This document shows positions 24,913 through 34,673 of a DNA stretch of 64,000 bases, piece after piece. This stretch comes from Phocaeicola_A sp045647865 (GTDB taxonomy: Bacteria; Bacteroidota; Bacteroidia; Bacteroidales; Bacteroidaceae): positions 208,293 through 272,292 of the forward strand of contig JAZRMW010000063.1 in the NCBI GenBank assembly GCA_045647865.1, written 5' to 3'. Below the pieces are notes generated by a model. It searched no databases. It was not told the DNA's origin and worked only from the letters and a program-made list of their open reading frames with translations. Position numbers and translations under genes: made by a program. Every line of letters starts with the position of its first letter. Within the stretch, counting starts at the first letter, position 1.

Positions 24913-24946
24913 CGCCCAATCTAAAAAGAACAAAGAACGAAAGCTT

Positions 24947-25681
24947 ATGAACAATATACCTACAGTTACAAAAAACCTGCTCATCATCAATATCTTGGTT
25001 TTTGCAACCGATTACATTCTCAAGACAAGGTATGGAATAGACTTGGACAACTTGTTCGGGTTACATTTCTTTTTGTCTTCAGATTTTCATTTGTGGCAGC
25101 CTTTCACTTATATGTTCATGCACGGCGGATTCGAACACGTCTTCTTCAACATGTTTGCCGTGTGGATGTTCGGTCGTATCCTCGAACAAATCTGGGGACC
25201 CAAGCGTTACCTGTTCTACTATCTGGTATGCGGATTGGGTGCAGGGCTTTGCCAGGAATTACTGATGCTGTTCAACTATCTGAATCTAACCTCGTCCATG
25301 TCTCCAGAAGCTGTAGCTATGGTACTGCGTGAAGGAGGTGGTGTACTGCAGATGCACATGAACTACACCGATGTCCAAATGGCCGGATTAAACATCGCAG
25401 TAAACCTCCCGACAGTAGGTGCATCGGGGGCGGTGTATGGCATTCTGTTGGCTTTCGGTATGCTTTTCCCGAACGAGCAGATGTTCATCTTTCCTCTCCC
25501 CTTCCCCATCAAAGCCAAGTATTTCGTAATAGGATATGCCGTCATAGAACTGTTATTGGGTATTGCCAACCGCCCGGGGGACTCCATCGCTCACTTCGCA
25601 CATTTGGGCGGCATGTTGTTTGGATTCCTATTAATAATGTATTGGTACAAAAAAAGAAAAAATGAGCAATATTATTACTGA
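24947..25681 (+). CDS. Rhomboid intramembrane serine protease
   Basis: This 244-residue protein has six or seven membrane segments. The catalytic serine is in VGASGAVYGILLAFG and the catalytic histidine in HFAHLGGMLFGF, with an HGGFEHVFFNMFA loop in the typical first-segment position. Rhomboids cleave membrane proteins within the bilayer. It starts a three-gene operon; the next gene, a second rhomboid, overlaps its end by 20 bp. Confidence 0.92.
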   Translation: MNNIPTVTKNLLIINILVFATDYILKTRYGIDLDNLFGLHFFLSSDFHLWQPFTYMFMHGGFEHVFFNMFAVWMFGRILEQIWGPKRYLFYYLVCGLGAGLCQELLMLFNYLNLTSSMSPEAVAMVLREGGGVLQMHMNYTDVQMAGLNIAVNLPTVGASGAVYGILLAFGMLFPNEQMFIFPLPFPIKAKYFVIGYAVIELLLGIANRPGDSIAHFAHLGGMLFGFLLIMYWYKKRKNEQYYY

Positions 25682-26558
25682 TTTGAAACAACGCTTCCAG
25701 AACGGAAGCATCAGTTTACAGCTTATATATATTAATATAGGTATATACCTGTTGCTGACATTGACCACGGTATTCCTCCGCCTTTTCAATATTCAAGGCG
25801 GAATGCCTATACATTGGTTAGAAATGCCATCCGACATCATGCAGCTGTTGATGCAACCATGGTCACTGGTGACATACGCATTTCTCCATACTGACATATT
25901 CCATCTGTTGTTCAACATGCTTTGGCTCTATTGGTTCGGCCAATTGTTTCTATTCAACTACTCCTCCAAGCATCTGCGCGGACTGTACATATTGGGAGCC
26001 ATAGCTGGTGGCTTTCTATATCTGTTGGCCTACAATGTATTTCCCTATTTCCAAAATATGGTGAACCACTCATGGTTATTAGGGGCATCAGCCTCTGTAT
26101 TGGCCATTGTATTAGCGACAGCAGTAAGTATGCCTGATTACAAGTTGAACCTGCTGCTATTCGGACAGGTAAGGCTGAAATATATGGCCTTGTTTGTTGT
26201 ACTAAGCGACCTGCTCTTCATCACTTCGGGTAATGCCGGAGGACACATCGCACATTTGGGAGGAGCCTTGGCCGGATGGTGGTTTGCCCGTGGCATATGT
26301 GATGGAAAATACGACGCGACATCGTGGATAAACAAAGTATTGGACACTATTAGCGGATGGTTTGTACGTCCTACACGCACGCAAAAGCCCCGCATGAAGG
26401 TACATCCGGGCAAGCACAGCAAGGATTATGACTACAACGCACGGAAGAAAGCCCAATCAGACGAGATTGACAAAATACTGGACAAAGTACGCCAGTCAGG
26501 CTATGATGGGCTAACGGCCGAAGAGAAAAGAAAACTGTTTGATGCAAGCCAACGATAA
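25662..26558 (+). CDS. Second rhomboid protease
   Basis: A 298-residue protein with six membrane segments. Ser lies in LLGASASVLAIVLA and His in GHIAHLGGALAGWWFARG. After the membrane part, a C-terminal cytoplasmic tail of about 80 basic residues carries a short helical module (SDEIDKILDKVRQSGYDGLT) often seen at the end of Bacteroidetes rhomboids. The two overlapping rhomboid genes probably arose by duplication and are translated together. Confidence 0.9.
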   Translation: MSNIITDLKQRFQNGSISLQLIYINIGIYLLLTLTTVFLRLFNIQGGMPIHWLEMPSDIMQLLMQPWSLVTYAFLHTDIFHLLFNMLWLYWFGQLFLFNYSSKHLRGLYILGAIAGGFLYLLAYNVFPYFQNMVNHSWLLGASASVLAIVLATAVSMPDYKLNLLLFGQVRLKYMALFVVLSDLLFITSGNAGGHIAHLGGALAGWWFARGICDGKYDATSWINKVLDTISGWFVRPTRTQKPRMKVHPGKHSKDYDYNARKKAQSDEIDKILDKVRQSGYDGLTAEEKRKLFDASQR

Positions 26559-26564
26559 GGTCTT

Positions 26565-27659
26565 ATGCTGAAATCGATAGGAAATTTTCTTAGTTGGATA
26601 TTATTGGGAGCCAATACACTGGTGGCCATACTGATGTTGCTGTGCGCCTTCAGCCCCTACATCAGTCCTTATACTTTTCCCATTTTAGCCTGTACAGGAT
26701 TGGCTTTTCCCATCTTTTTGGCATTGAATCTAATGTTCCTACTTTTTTGGTTGATATTCCGCCGAAGATATGCGCTATTTCCACTCATAGTCATGTTTGT
26801 CTGTATCTCACAGATAAGAGCCTACATTCCCCTCAACGGCCCCCAAAGCTATATTCCGGACGACGCCATAAAGGTTCTGTCGTACAACGTAATGGCATAT
26901 AATCACGACAAACCACATAAAAAGGATTCCCCCAATGAAATCGTCGAATATATGCTGAACAGCCATGCTGACATCATCTGCACGCAAGAGGCCATCTTTT
27001 ACCAGAACGACAACAAGAACTTTTTGACAGAAAAGAGTTTACGTTCAACCATGGCTGCATATCCCTATTACTCTCACTACAAAAAAGGGACAAACGGATG
27101 GAACTGCTTCTCGCGCTACCCCATCCTTTCAGCACACCTTATCGACTACGAAAGTGCCGGAAACGGAAGTATGGCATACGAACTGAAAGTGGGAGCAGAC
27201 ACTCTGCTTGTGATAAACAATCATCTGGAGTCAAACAAGCTGACGCTGAATGACAAAACGGCATATCGTGATATGATTGTGAATCCTCAAGAGGACAAAG
27301 TAAAATCAACATCCAAACTTTTATTACGGAAAGTGGCCGATGCAGTCTCTATCCGTGCCGCCCAAGCTGACAGCATTGCAAAGTATATCCGGGAGTCAAG
27401 ACATAAATACATCGTTGTTTGCGGTGATTTCAATGATTCACCCGTTTCATATACCCACCGCGTCATTGGTGAAGGACTGAATGACGCATTTACTGACACA
27501 GGCAACGGATTGGGTATTTCATTCAATCGAAACGGATTCTATTTCCGCATTGACCACATTTTGGCCAGCGACAGTTTAGAAATCTACAATTGCAAAATAG
27601 ACAGGAGTATCAAAGCGTCTGACCATTACCCCATTTCTTGCTATATAAGAAAGCGCTGA
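26565..27659 (+). CDS. Endonuclease/exonuclease/phosphatase family protein, membrane-anchored
   Basis: The 364-residue protein has three N-terminal hydrophobic segments (about residues 7-95). The EEP fold follows: IKVLSYNVMAYN, DIICTQEA (metal-binding Glu), VINNHLESNK, VVCGDFNDSP (Asp/Asn) and SDHYPISCYI (catalytic His). Family members hydrolyse phosphodiester bonds in nucleic acids or lipids; the membrane anchor suggests an outward-facing or lipid-related role. It starts 6 bp after the second rhomboid and ends the operon. Confidence 0.85.
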   Translation: MLKSIGNFLSWILLGANTLVAILMLLCAFSPYISPYTFPILACTGLAFPIFLALNLMFLLFWLIFRRRYALFPLIVMFVCISQIRAYIPLNGPQSYIPDDAIKVLSYNVMAYNHDKPHKKDSPNEIVEYMLNSHADIICTQEAIFYQNDNKNFLTEKSLRSTMAAYPYYSHYKKGTNGWNCFSRYPILSAHLIDYESAGNGSMAYELKVGADTLLVINNHLESNKLTLNDKTAYRDMIVNPQEDKVKSTSKLLLRKVADAVSIRAAQADSIAKYIRESRHKYIVVCGDFNDSPVSYTHRVIGEGLNDAFTDTGNGLGISFNRNGFYFRIDHILASDSLEIYNCKIDRSIKASDHYPISCYIRKR

Positions 27660-27757
27660 GAGGGTAAAAAAGAGAAAAAAACAAAGATTATACATCTTTT
27701 TTGCTCTAAAAATTCAAATATTAGCCAACAAAGCATCTCTTAATGTAAAAAAAAGAC

Positions 27758-27765
27758 TATATTTG
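27758..27765 (+). promoter_or_regulatory. -7 element of secDF
   Basis: TATATTTG, exact match, 68 bp before the start codon. No clear -33 box. Confidence 0.6.
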
Positions 27766-27833
27766 CACCCTTGTTGCAGAATTGTAACCATTGAACAATA
27801 AATAAATAACTAAAATAATAATCTAAAATCAAA

Positions 27834-30812
27834 ATGCAGAACAAAGGATTTGTTAAAATTTTCGCAGCGTTGCTCACACTTGTATGTGTGTTCTACCTGT
27901 CGTTCTCTTTTGTGACACGCCACCACATGAACAAGGCGGCAGAGTGTCCACAAGGAGAAACGCACTACCTCGATTCTATGAAGAATGAGAAAGTATGGTT
28001 GGGTGCCTATACGCTGCAGCAGTGTCGTGAGATGGAGATCGGTTTGGGTCTTGACCTGAAGGGTGGTATGAACGTAATCTTGGAAGTTTCCGTTCCTGAT
28101 GTGGTTAAGGCATTGGCAGACCACAAGAGTGACGAAGCTTTCAACAAGGCAGTTGCTGAAGCTGCCCGCAAGCAAGTTACAAGCCAAGATGATTTCATCA
28201 CCCTCTTCGTTGAGGAGTATCGTAAATTAGCTCCGGAAGCCACATTGGCTGAGTTGTTTGCCACTCAACAATTGAAGGACAAAGTAAACACCAAGAGTAC
28301 TGATGCAGAAGTAATCAAGGTTATCCGTGCAGAAGTACAGGCTGCTATTGACAACTCATTCAACGTATTGCGTACCCGTATCGACCGTTTTGGTGTGGCT
28401 CAGCCCAACATCCAGAACTTGGAAGGTTCAATGGGACGTATCATGGTAGAGTTGCCTGGTGTGAAGGAACCTGAACGCGTACGTAACCTGCTTCAAGGTT
28501 CAGCCAACCTTGAGTTCTGGGAAACTTACAAAGCTTCTGAGATTGCTTCTTCTTTGAATGCAGCCGACAACAAATTGCGTACACTTTTGGCTGATAAAGA
28601 AACTTTGGAAGGTGAAGCTACAGAGACAACAGAAACTAAAGCTGAAAGTTCTGAGGAATTGGACGTTACAGCTGCATTGACAGGTGAAACTGCTACTGCT
28701 CAGAATGCCCAGAATGCTGAAGAGTTGAAGAAAGAGCATCCGTTGGCAGCAATTCTTCAAATCAACACTTACGATTCACCTGTAGCAGGTTTTGCTCACT
28801 ACAAGGATACAGCTGAAGTCAATCGTCTGTTGGCTATGCCCGAAGTTAAAAATCTGTTGCCTCGTGACCTCCGTTTGAAGTGGGGTGTAAAAGCTGCAGA
28901 CTTCGACCAAACAGGTCAAGTATTCGAGCTATACGCCATCAAATCAACCGAACGTAACGGACGTGCTCCGTTGGAAGGTGACGTAATCGTTGATGCTGCT
29001 GACACATTCGACCAATGGGGTAAGCCTTGTGTAAGCATGTCAATGAATACTGACGGTTCTCGTCGTTGGGCTGTATTGACCAAAAACAATGTAGGTCGTT
29101 CAGTAGCCATCGTTTTGGACGGATATGTATATAGTGCTCCGAACGTAATGAATGAGATTACCGGTGGTAGCTCTCAGATTACAGGAAACTTCACTCCCGA
29201 GTTGACTAAGGACTTGGCCAACGTATTGAAGTCTGGTAAGATGCCTGCTCCTGCCCGCATCGTACAGGAAGACATCGTAGGTCCTTCTCTTGGTCAGGAA
29301 TCTATCAACCAAGGCTTCATGTCATTCATCGTAGCATTCATCATTTTGATGATTTACATGTGCGCCATGTACGGTCTCATCCCGGGTATGGTAGCTAACG
29401 GAGCTTTGATTGTGAACTTCTTCTTCACACTCGGTATCTTGACTTCATTCCAAGCCGCTTTGACCATGTCTGGTATCGCCGGTATGGTACTCTCACTCGG
29501 TATGGCAGTGGACGCAAACGTACTTATATATGAACGCGCGAAGGAAGAGTTGCGTGCAGGAAAGAATGTACGCGCAGCTTTGGCTGACGGTTACAAGAAT
29601 GCATTCTCTGCCATCTTCGACTCTAACTTGACTTCTATCATCACTGGTATCATCCTGTTCAACTTCGGTACCGGTCCTATCCGTGGTTTCGCCACAACAT
29701 TGATTATCGGTATTCTCTGCTCATTCTTTACTGCAGTATTCTTGACTCGTATCGTTTACGAATGGCGCATGGGCAAGGACAAGTGGTTAGGTTTGACCTT
29801 TGTCACCAACCTTTCTAAGAATTTGATGCAGGGAACAAAGTTCAACTTCATGGGTGCAGCCAAGAAATCTTCAATTATCTTCGGTACTGCAATTGTTATT
29901 TGCGTGGTTTCATTAGCATTCCATGGTTTGAGCCAAAGCATTGACTTCACTGGAGGACGTAACTTTGTTGTTCAGTTCGAGCAACAGGTTCAGCCCGAGA
30001 CTGTACGTACGCTCCTTTCTGAAAAGATTACGGATGCTAACGTAAGCGCTATCGCTTTGGGTACTGACGGACGCACTATCCGTGTAACTACCAACTACCG
30101 CATCAACGAAGATACTCCAACTATCGATTCTGAAATCGAAGCATTCCTTTACGAAGCTTTGAAGGACGGCAATTTGTTGGGTGAAGGTACTACCTTGGAT
30201 ATCTTCATTGACCGTGACAACCGTGCCGGTGGTTCAATCATCAGTTCACAGAAGGTAGGTCCTTCAATCGCTGATGATATCAAGACTTCTGCCATTTGGT
30301 CGGTAATCTTAGCTTTGGCAGCTATCTTCCTCTACATTTTGATCCGCTTCCGTAACGTTGCTTACTCAGTAGGTTCTGTATCAGCATTGGCTGTGGATAC
30401 ATTGCTTATCTTCGGTATGTACTCTTTGTGCTACGGTTGGATGCCTATGTCTTTGGAAATCGACCAGACATTCATCGGCGCCATCTTGACAGCTATCGGT
30501 TACTCAATCAACGATAAGGTGGTTATCTTCGACCGTGTACGTGAGTTCCATACTCTTTATCCCAAGCGTAATGGATTCCAACTGTTCAACGAATCATTGA
30601 ATACAACTTTGGCACGTACTATCAACACCTCACTCAGTACGTTGATTGTGTTGCTCTGTATCTTCATCCTCGGTGGTGACAGCATCCGCAGCTTCGCATT
30701 CGCTATGATTCTCGGTGTTGTGTTCGGTACATTGTCTTCACTCTTCATCGCTGCTCCTATCGCTTACCGCGTAATGAGCCGCAAAGAAAGAGGAGAAGAA
30801 GCAAATGCATAA
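27834..30812 (+). CDS. secDF: Fused protein translocase subunit SecDF
   Basis: The 992-residue protein joins SecD and SecF. The SecD part has GLDLKGGMNVILEV (about residue 70), a large periplasmic domain that contains a Glu/Ala-rich insertion (about 255-305), and the membrane motif MAVDANVLIYERAKEE. The SecF part has SIDFTGGRNFVVQFE, GYSINDKVVIFDRVRE and a matching membrane block. Twelve membrane segments are expected. SecDF uses the proton gradient to pull exported proteins through SecYEG. The fusion is the normal form in Bacteroides. It has its own promoter and is followed by a strong terminator. Confidence 0.96.
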   Translation: MQNKGFVKIFAALLTLVCVFYLSFSFVTRHHMNKAAECPQGETHYLDSMKNEKVWLGAYTLQQCREMEIGLGLDLKGGMNVILEVSVPDVVKALADHKSDEAFNKAVAEAARKQVTSQDDFITLFVEEYRKLAPEATLAELFATQQLKDKVNTKSTDAEVIKVIRAEVQAAIDNSFNVLRTRIDRFGVAQPNIQNLEGSMGRIMVELPGVKEPERVRNLLQGSANLEFWETYKASEIASSLNAADNKLRTLLADKETLEGEATETTETKAESSEELDVTAALTGETATAQNAQNAEELKKEHPLAAILQINTYDSPVAGFAHYKDTAEVNRLLAMPEVKNLLPRDLRLKWGVKAADFDQTGQVFELYAIKSTERNGRAPLEGDVIVDAADTFDQWGKPCVSMSMNTDGSRRWAVLTKNNVGRSVAIVLDGYVYSAPNVMNEITGGSSQITGNFTPELTKDLANVLKSGKMPAPARIVQEDIVGPSLGQESINQGFMSFIVAFIILMIYMCAMYGLIPGMVANGALIVNFFFTLGILTSFQAALTMSGIAGMVLSLGMAVDANVLIYERAKEELRAGKNVRAALADGYKNAFSAIFDSNLTSIITGIILFNFGTGPIRGFATTLIIGILCSFFTAVFLTRIVYEWRMGKDKWLGLTFVTNLSKNLMQGTKFNFMGAAKKSSIIFGTAIVICVVSLAFHGLSQSIDFTGGRNFVVQFEQQVQPETVRTLLSEKITDANVSAIALGTDGRTIRVTTNYRINEDTPTIDSEIEAFLYEALKDGNLLGEGTTLDIFIDRDNRAGGSIISSQKVGPSIADDIKTSAIWSVILALAAIFLYILIRFRNVAYSVGSVSALAVDTLLIFGMYSLCYGWMPMSLEIDQTFIGAILTAIGYSINDKVVIFDRVREFHTLYPKRNGFQLFNESLNTTLARTINTSLSTLIVLLCIFILGGDSIRSFAFAMILGVVFGTLSSLFIAAPIAYRVMSRKERGEEANA

Positions 30813-30832
30813 TTACAAATGATATGTTTAAA

Positions 30833-30864
30833 GGCTCGCGCTTGATGAAGCGTGAGCCTTTTTT
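30833..30864 (+). terminator. Terminator of secDF
   Basis: GGCTCGCGCTT (30833-30843) and AAGCGTGAGCC (30848-30858) pair over a GATG loop and are followed by six T. Confidence 0.85.
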
Positions 30865-30880
30865 AATTGAAACAAAAAAA

Positions 30881-30966
30881 AAGAATAGCAATCTTTGTGC
30901 ATGAAGAATACTATTCTTTCATACATAAGATTAGCAATCTTCGGATCTGAAGAATACTATTCTTTC
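30881..30966. repeat. 23-bp-period palindrome array E upstream of the porin gene
   Basis: Four 15-bp palindromes are centred at 30888, 30911, 30934 and 30957, exactly 23 bp apart: AAGAATAGCAATCTT, AAGAATACTATTCTT, AAGATTAGCAATCTT and AAGAATACTATTCTT. Two types alternate. The array also appears as two 35-bp direct repeats (30886-30920 and 30932-30966). It ends 37 bp before the porin start, where no standard promoter is visible. Confidence 0.75.
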
Positions 30967-31003
30967 TTTTGAATATTGTGACATACAAACAAAATTTATA
31001 GAT

Positions 31004-32047
31004 ATGAAAAAAATGATTTCACTGGCCTTGTTGGCCATGATGTGTGGCGTTGGTCAGGTGGCCAAGGCACAACTCCCTAAGTTGAAAGACACTCCTATTA
31101 CAGCTAAATTTGGTGGTTACATCGTAGGAGACTATTCCTATTACACCGATGAGAACGTAAACAAGACAGCAGGCTTCAACCTGCGCTATGCCCGTGTCTA
31201 TGTCAACGGCACCGTAGCCAAAGACTTCAAATACCGCCTTCAAGCAGAGATGGCCGGAGCACCAGGCGTAGATAAAGGTCCCCGTGTGATTGATGCTTAT
31301 GCCGAGTGGGTAAAATATTCGTGGCTCAATGTACGCTTCGGACAGATGAAGCGTGCCTTCACGTTTGAGAACCCCTATAATCCATGGACTGTAGGATTCG
31401 GATCCAATGCACAAGTAATCAGCAAACTGGCAGGCATGAACGACCGCTGCGGAGAACATGCAAGCGGTGGCCGCGACTTGGGACTCATGCTTCAAGGTGA
31501 CCTCCTTTCTGTGGGTAGTGACGAGCATAAGCTCTTGCACTACCAGGTGGGTGTATATAACGGACAAGGCATCAACCACAAGGATGCCAACGAGAATAAG
31601 GACATCATTGGTGGACTCTGGCTTTCTCCTTTCAAGAATCTTCAGATTGGTGCTTTCGGATGGAGTGGTAAATACACAAGCAATGGAATGACGGTTGACC
31701 GCGACCGTATGGCTTTCGGTGTGAAGTATGAAGCAGACTGGACTGCCCGTGCCGAGTACATCACTTCAAAAGGGAAAAGTGTCAGCAATGCCAATCTGGG
31801 TAATGAGGCCGATGGATGGTATGCTGCTGTGGGAGTACCCGTGGGCGATCAGTTCAAGATTTATGGCAAATGGGATGTATATCGTGATGACAAAACTTCC
31901 GATACCCAGAAAAGTCTCTACGGCATTGCCCTCAACTACTGGCTCGACAAGAATCTCCTCTTCCAGGGAGGCTACAATTTCTGCGACGACAACGCGCTCG
32001 ACAAGACTTACCACATGCTGCAAATGCAAGTGTATGTAAGATTCTGA
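31004..32047 (+). CDS. Outer-membrane porin, OprO/OprP-like
   Basis: The 347-residue protein has a signal peptide (MKKMISLALLAMMCGVGQVAKAQ) and alternating amphipathic strands such as FNLRYARVYVNGTVAKDFKY, YAEWVKYSWLNVRFGQMK and a last strand ending in YVRF, the usual beta-barrel C-terminus with a final Phe. FGGYIVGDYSY and the GQMK region match the phosphate-selective porin O/P family of Bacteroidetes. It probably admits anions or small nutrients across the outer membrane. Just upstream are four palindromes at 23-bp spacing, which suggests tight control. It ends at a terminator shared with gyrB. Confidence 0.85.
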   Translation: MKKMISLALLAMMCGVGQVAKAQLPKLKDTPITAKFGGYIVGDYSYYTDENVNKTAGFNLRYARVYVNGTVAKDFKYRLQAEMAGAPGVDKGPRVIDAYAEWVKYSWLNVRFGQMKRAFTFENPYNPWTVGFGSNAQVISKLAGMNDRCGEHASGGRDLGLMLQGDLLSVGSDEHKLLHYQVGVYNGQGINHKDANENKDIIGGLWLSPFKNLQIGAFGWSGKYTSNGMTVDRDRMAFGVKYEADWTARAEYITSKGKSVSNANLGNEADGWYAAVGVPVGDQFKIYGKWDVYRDDKTSDTQKSLYGIALNYWLDKNLLFQGGYNFCDDNALDKTYHMLQMQVYVRF

Positions 32048-32177
32048 TAATCTCCCCATAATACATTGGGGAAGAATAAAAAAGGAACAGTCCGAAAATT
32101 GGGTTGTATATAATTGGTTCACATGATGTTTCTACCATTTTTACAGCTCAGCTTTCGGACTGAACCATAAAAACAAA

Positions 32178-32204
32178 GGGGCTGCATCATCACGATGCAG
32201 CCCC
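32178..32204. terminator. Bidirectional terminator between porin and gyrB
   Basis: GGGGCTGCATC (32178-32188) pairs with GATGCAGCCCC (32194-32204) over a 5-nt loop, followed by TTCTTC on the plus strand. Confidence 0.8.
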
Positions 32205-32248
32205 TTCTTCAATGATAATAATGTTGTATTGAAATATAAAAACGCTAA

Positions 32249-34216
32249 TTATGCGTCAATGTTAGCATAAGTGGCATTCTTCTCAATGAAGTCACGACGG
32301 GGAGCTACGTCATCGCCCATCAACATAGAGAAGATGTAGTCAGCTTCGGCAGCATTCTCAATGCTTACCTGCTTCAGGATACGGTTCTCGGGGTTCATAG
32401 TTGTCTCCCAAAGTTGCTCGGGATTCATTTCACCAAGACCTTTGTATCGCTGAGTGTGGATACCTCCTTCGTTACCGCCACCATACTTTTCGATGAAGCG
32501 TAAGCGATCCTCCTCAGTGTAGCAATACTCCTTCACCTTACCCTTGCTGCACAGATAGAGCGGCGGGTTGGCGATATAGAGGTGTCCACCTTGGATAAGT
32601 TGCGGCATATAGCGATAGAAAAGTGTCATTACAAGGGTGTCGATGTGTCGTCCATCGACGTCGGCATCGGTCATGATGATAACCTTGTTGTAACGAATCT
32701 TATCGATATTGGCCACCTTGCTGTCCTCTCCGTCGATACCGAAGCGGATTCCCATCGCTTGGATGATGTTGTTCACCTCATCACTCTCAAAAGCCTTGTG
32801 CCACATGGCCTTCTCTACGTTCAAAATCTTACCACGCAAAGGCAGAATGGCTTGGAACTCGCGGCAACGTCCCTGCTTGGCCGATCCACCGGCCGAATCT
32901 CCCTCGACAAGGAAGAGTTCACAACGTTGTGGGTCACGCGAAGAACAGTCAGCCAACTTACCAGGTAAACCTCCACCGCTCATCGGACTCTTGCGCTGTA
33001 CGCTTTCACGAGCCTTACGGGCGGCAATACGAGCTGTTGCTGCCAATACCACCTTGTCAACGATAACCTTTGCTTCTTTCGGATGTTCTTCCAAATAGTA
33101 TCCCAAAGCCTCGGCTACAGCCTGCTGAACAGCTCCCATCACCTCGTTGTTACCCAACTTGGTCTTGGTCTGTCCCTCAAACTGAGGCTCGGCGACCTTC
33201 ACAGAGATAACGGCAATCAGTCCCTCGCGGAAGTCCTCACCGGCAATCTCCACCTTAGCCTTCTCCAACGCCTTGCTGTCCTCAGCATACTTCTTCAGTG
33301 TACGGGTCAATGCCATGCGGAAACCAGCCTCGTGTGTACCACCTTCGATGGTATTGATGTTGTTTACGTAAGAGTGCAGATTCTCGCGGTATGAAGTGTT
33401 GTACATGATAGCGCACTCAATGGGTACGCCCTGCTTTTCGGTATTAATATAGATGACATCCTCAATGAGTTTGTCATACGAAGAGTTAAGGAAACGAACA
33501 AACTCTTTCAAACCTTCTTCCGAATAGAAAGTTTCATGCTTGTAGTTACCCTCCTCGTCCTTTTCACGAAGGTCTGTCAAAGTGATGGTGATTCCAGCAT
33601 TCAAGTAAGCCAACTCACGCAAACGGGCTTGCAGAATATTATACTTGTATTCGGTAGTCATGCTAAATATATCAGCATCGGGCCAAAATTGCTGACGAGT
33701 ACCAGTTATAGTCGTTTCACCCACTACTTCTACTGGAGTCACAGGTTTACCACATGAATATTCCTGCTGATGTATCTTGCCATCACGGTGTACTTGAGTA
33801 ACCATCTTGGTAGAAAGGGCATTCACACACGATACACCCACACCATGCAAACCACCAGACACCTTGTATGAACCCTTATCGAACTTACCTCCAGCATGCA
33901 ACACGGTCATAACTACTTCCAAGGCAGATTTATGTTCCTTCGGGTGCATATCTACAGGGATACCACGTCCGTTATCTTGTACGGTAATGGAGTTGTCCTC
34001 GTTGATTGTCACTTCGATATGGGTACAATATCCGGCAAGGGCTTCGTCGATAGAGTTATCCACCACCTCATACACCAAGTGGTGCAATCCCTTCTCTCCT
34101 GTATCACCGATATACATAGCAGGGCGTTTGCGCACAGCCTCCAAGCCTTCCAGCACTTGGATATTACTGGCGGAATATTCCGCCCCGTTGTTCATGATTT
34201 CTTGTTCTTCAGCCAT
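32249..34216 (-). CDS. gyrB: DNA gyrase subunit B
   Basis: The 655-residue protein has the GHKL ATPase motifs HHLVYEVVDNSIDEA and VSGGLHGVGVSCVNAL, the transducer domain, and a TOPRIM domain with LFLVEGDSAGGSAKQGR (Glu) and IIMTDADVDGRHI (DxD). The end NATYANIDA is the gyrase B C-terminal tail. Together with GyrA it introduces negative supercoils. Length fits GyrB of Bacteroides rather than ParE. It has a full promoter and converges on the porin gene. Confidence 0.95.
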   Translation of the reverse strand: MAEEQEIMNNGAEYSASNIQVLEGLEAVRKRPAMYIGDTGEKGLHHLVYEVVDNSIDEALAGYCTHIEVTINEDNSITVQDNGRGIPVDMHPKEHKSALEVVMTVLHAGGKFDKGSYKVSGGLHGVGVSCVNALSTKMVTQVHRDGKIHQQEYSCGKPVTPVEVVGETTITGTRQQFWPDADIFSMTTEYKYNILQARLRELAYLNAGITITLTDLREKDEEGNYKHETFYSEEGLKEFVRFLNSSYDKLIEDVIYINTEKQGVPIECAIMYNTSYRENLHSYVNNINTIEGGTHEAGFRMALTRTLKKYAEDSKALEKAKVEIAGEDFREGLIAVISVKVAEPQFEGQTKTKLGNNEVMGAVQQAVAEALGYYLEEHPKEAKVIVDKVVLAATARIAARKARESVQRKSPMSGGGLPGKLADCSSRDPQRCELFLVEGDSAGGSAKQGRCREFQAILPLRGKILNVEKAMWHKAFESDEVNNIIQAMGIRFGIDGEDSKVANIDKIRYNKVIIMTDADVDGRHIDTLVMTLFYRYMPQLIQGGHLYIANPPLYLCSKGKVKEYCYTEEDRLRFIEKYGGGNEGGIHTQRYKGLGEMNPEQLWETTMNPENRILKQVSIENAAEADYIFSMLMGDDVAPRRDFIEKNATYANIDA

Positions 34217-34288
34217 TTTATTTTGCTTGTTAATATTCTATATTCTCTTGCTTCTTCCAAAGCATTTCACTTTGTTATAAAAAGCAAG

Positions 34289-34320
34289 CAAAGATAAGCA
34301 TTTTGAAGTAAATAAACAAA
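34289..34320 (-). promoter_or_regulatory. Full promoter of gyrB
   Basis: Minus strand: TTTG (34317-34320), 20-bp spacer, TATCTTTG (34289-34296). The remaining gap 34321-34629 holds no gene; loosely repeated CTGA motifs about 20 bp apart occur near 34343-34390 but are not regular enough to call. Confidence 0.75.
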
Positions 34321-34629
34321 GAAAAAACAGGTTTTCTTACCCCTGCTGAAAAGAAGATTTTATTACCTGATACTTCAACTCCATTCTGACCAAGAAAGGA
34401 TTTGTACATCCAACAGTTATTTTATCAGGCATAAAATTTTCGAAACACCTTTTAAAGGATTTTTCCCGCTGCCAGGAGTTGTTACGCTGATTCCCTGGTG
34501 ATCCTTGACATACAACAAGAGAATTCCCAGAAAACTTAAGTCATTGAAAACCACCAAAATCAAAAGAAGAACCGTTAATTTATGCAAAAAGAATTGTTTA
34601 TTTCTTGACTCATCCCTAAGGGCATACAC

Positions 34630-34637
34630 TATCTTTG
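34630..34637 (+). promoter_or_regulatory. -7 element of the MerR-type gene
   Basis: TATCTTTG, exact match; CTTG lies 22 bp upstream as a weak -33. It shows that the upstream ATG at 34635 cannot be the start. Confidence 0.6.
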
Positions 34638-34673
34638 CGGCAGATTTCGAAATCAGAAAAAAAACGCGTGAAA

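Noticed and set aside
34343..34390. A sixth array with CTGA cores upstream of gyrB
   Set aside because: Spacing is irregular (about 19-24 bp) and the core is only four bases.
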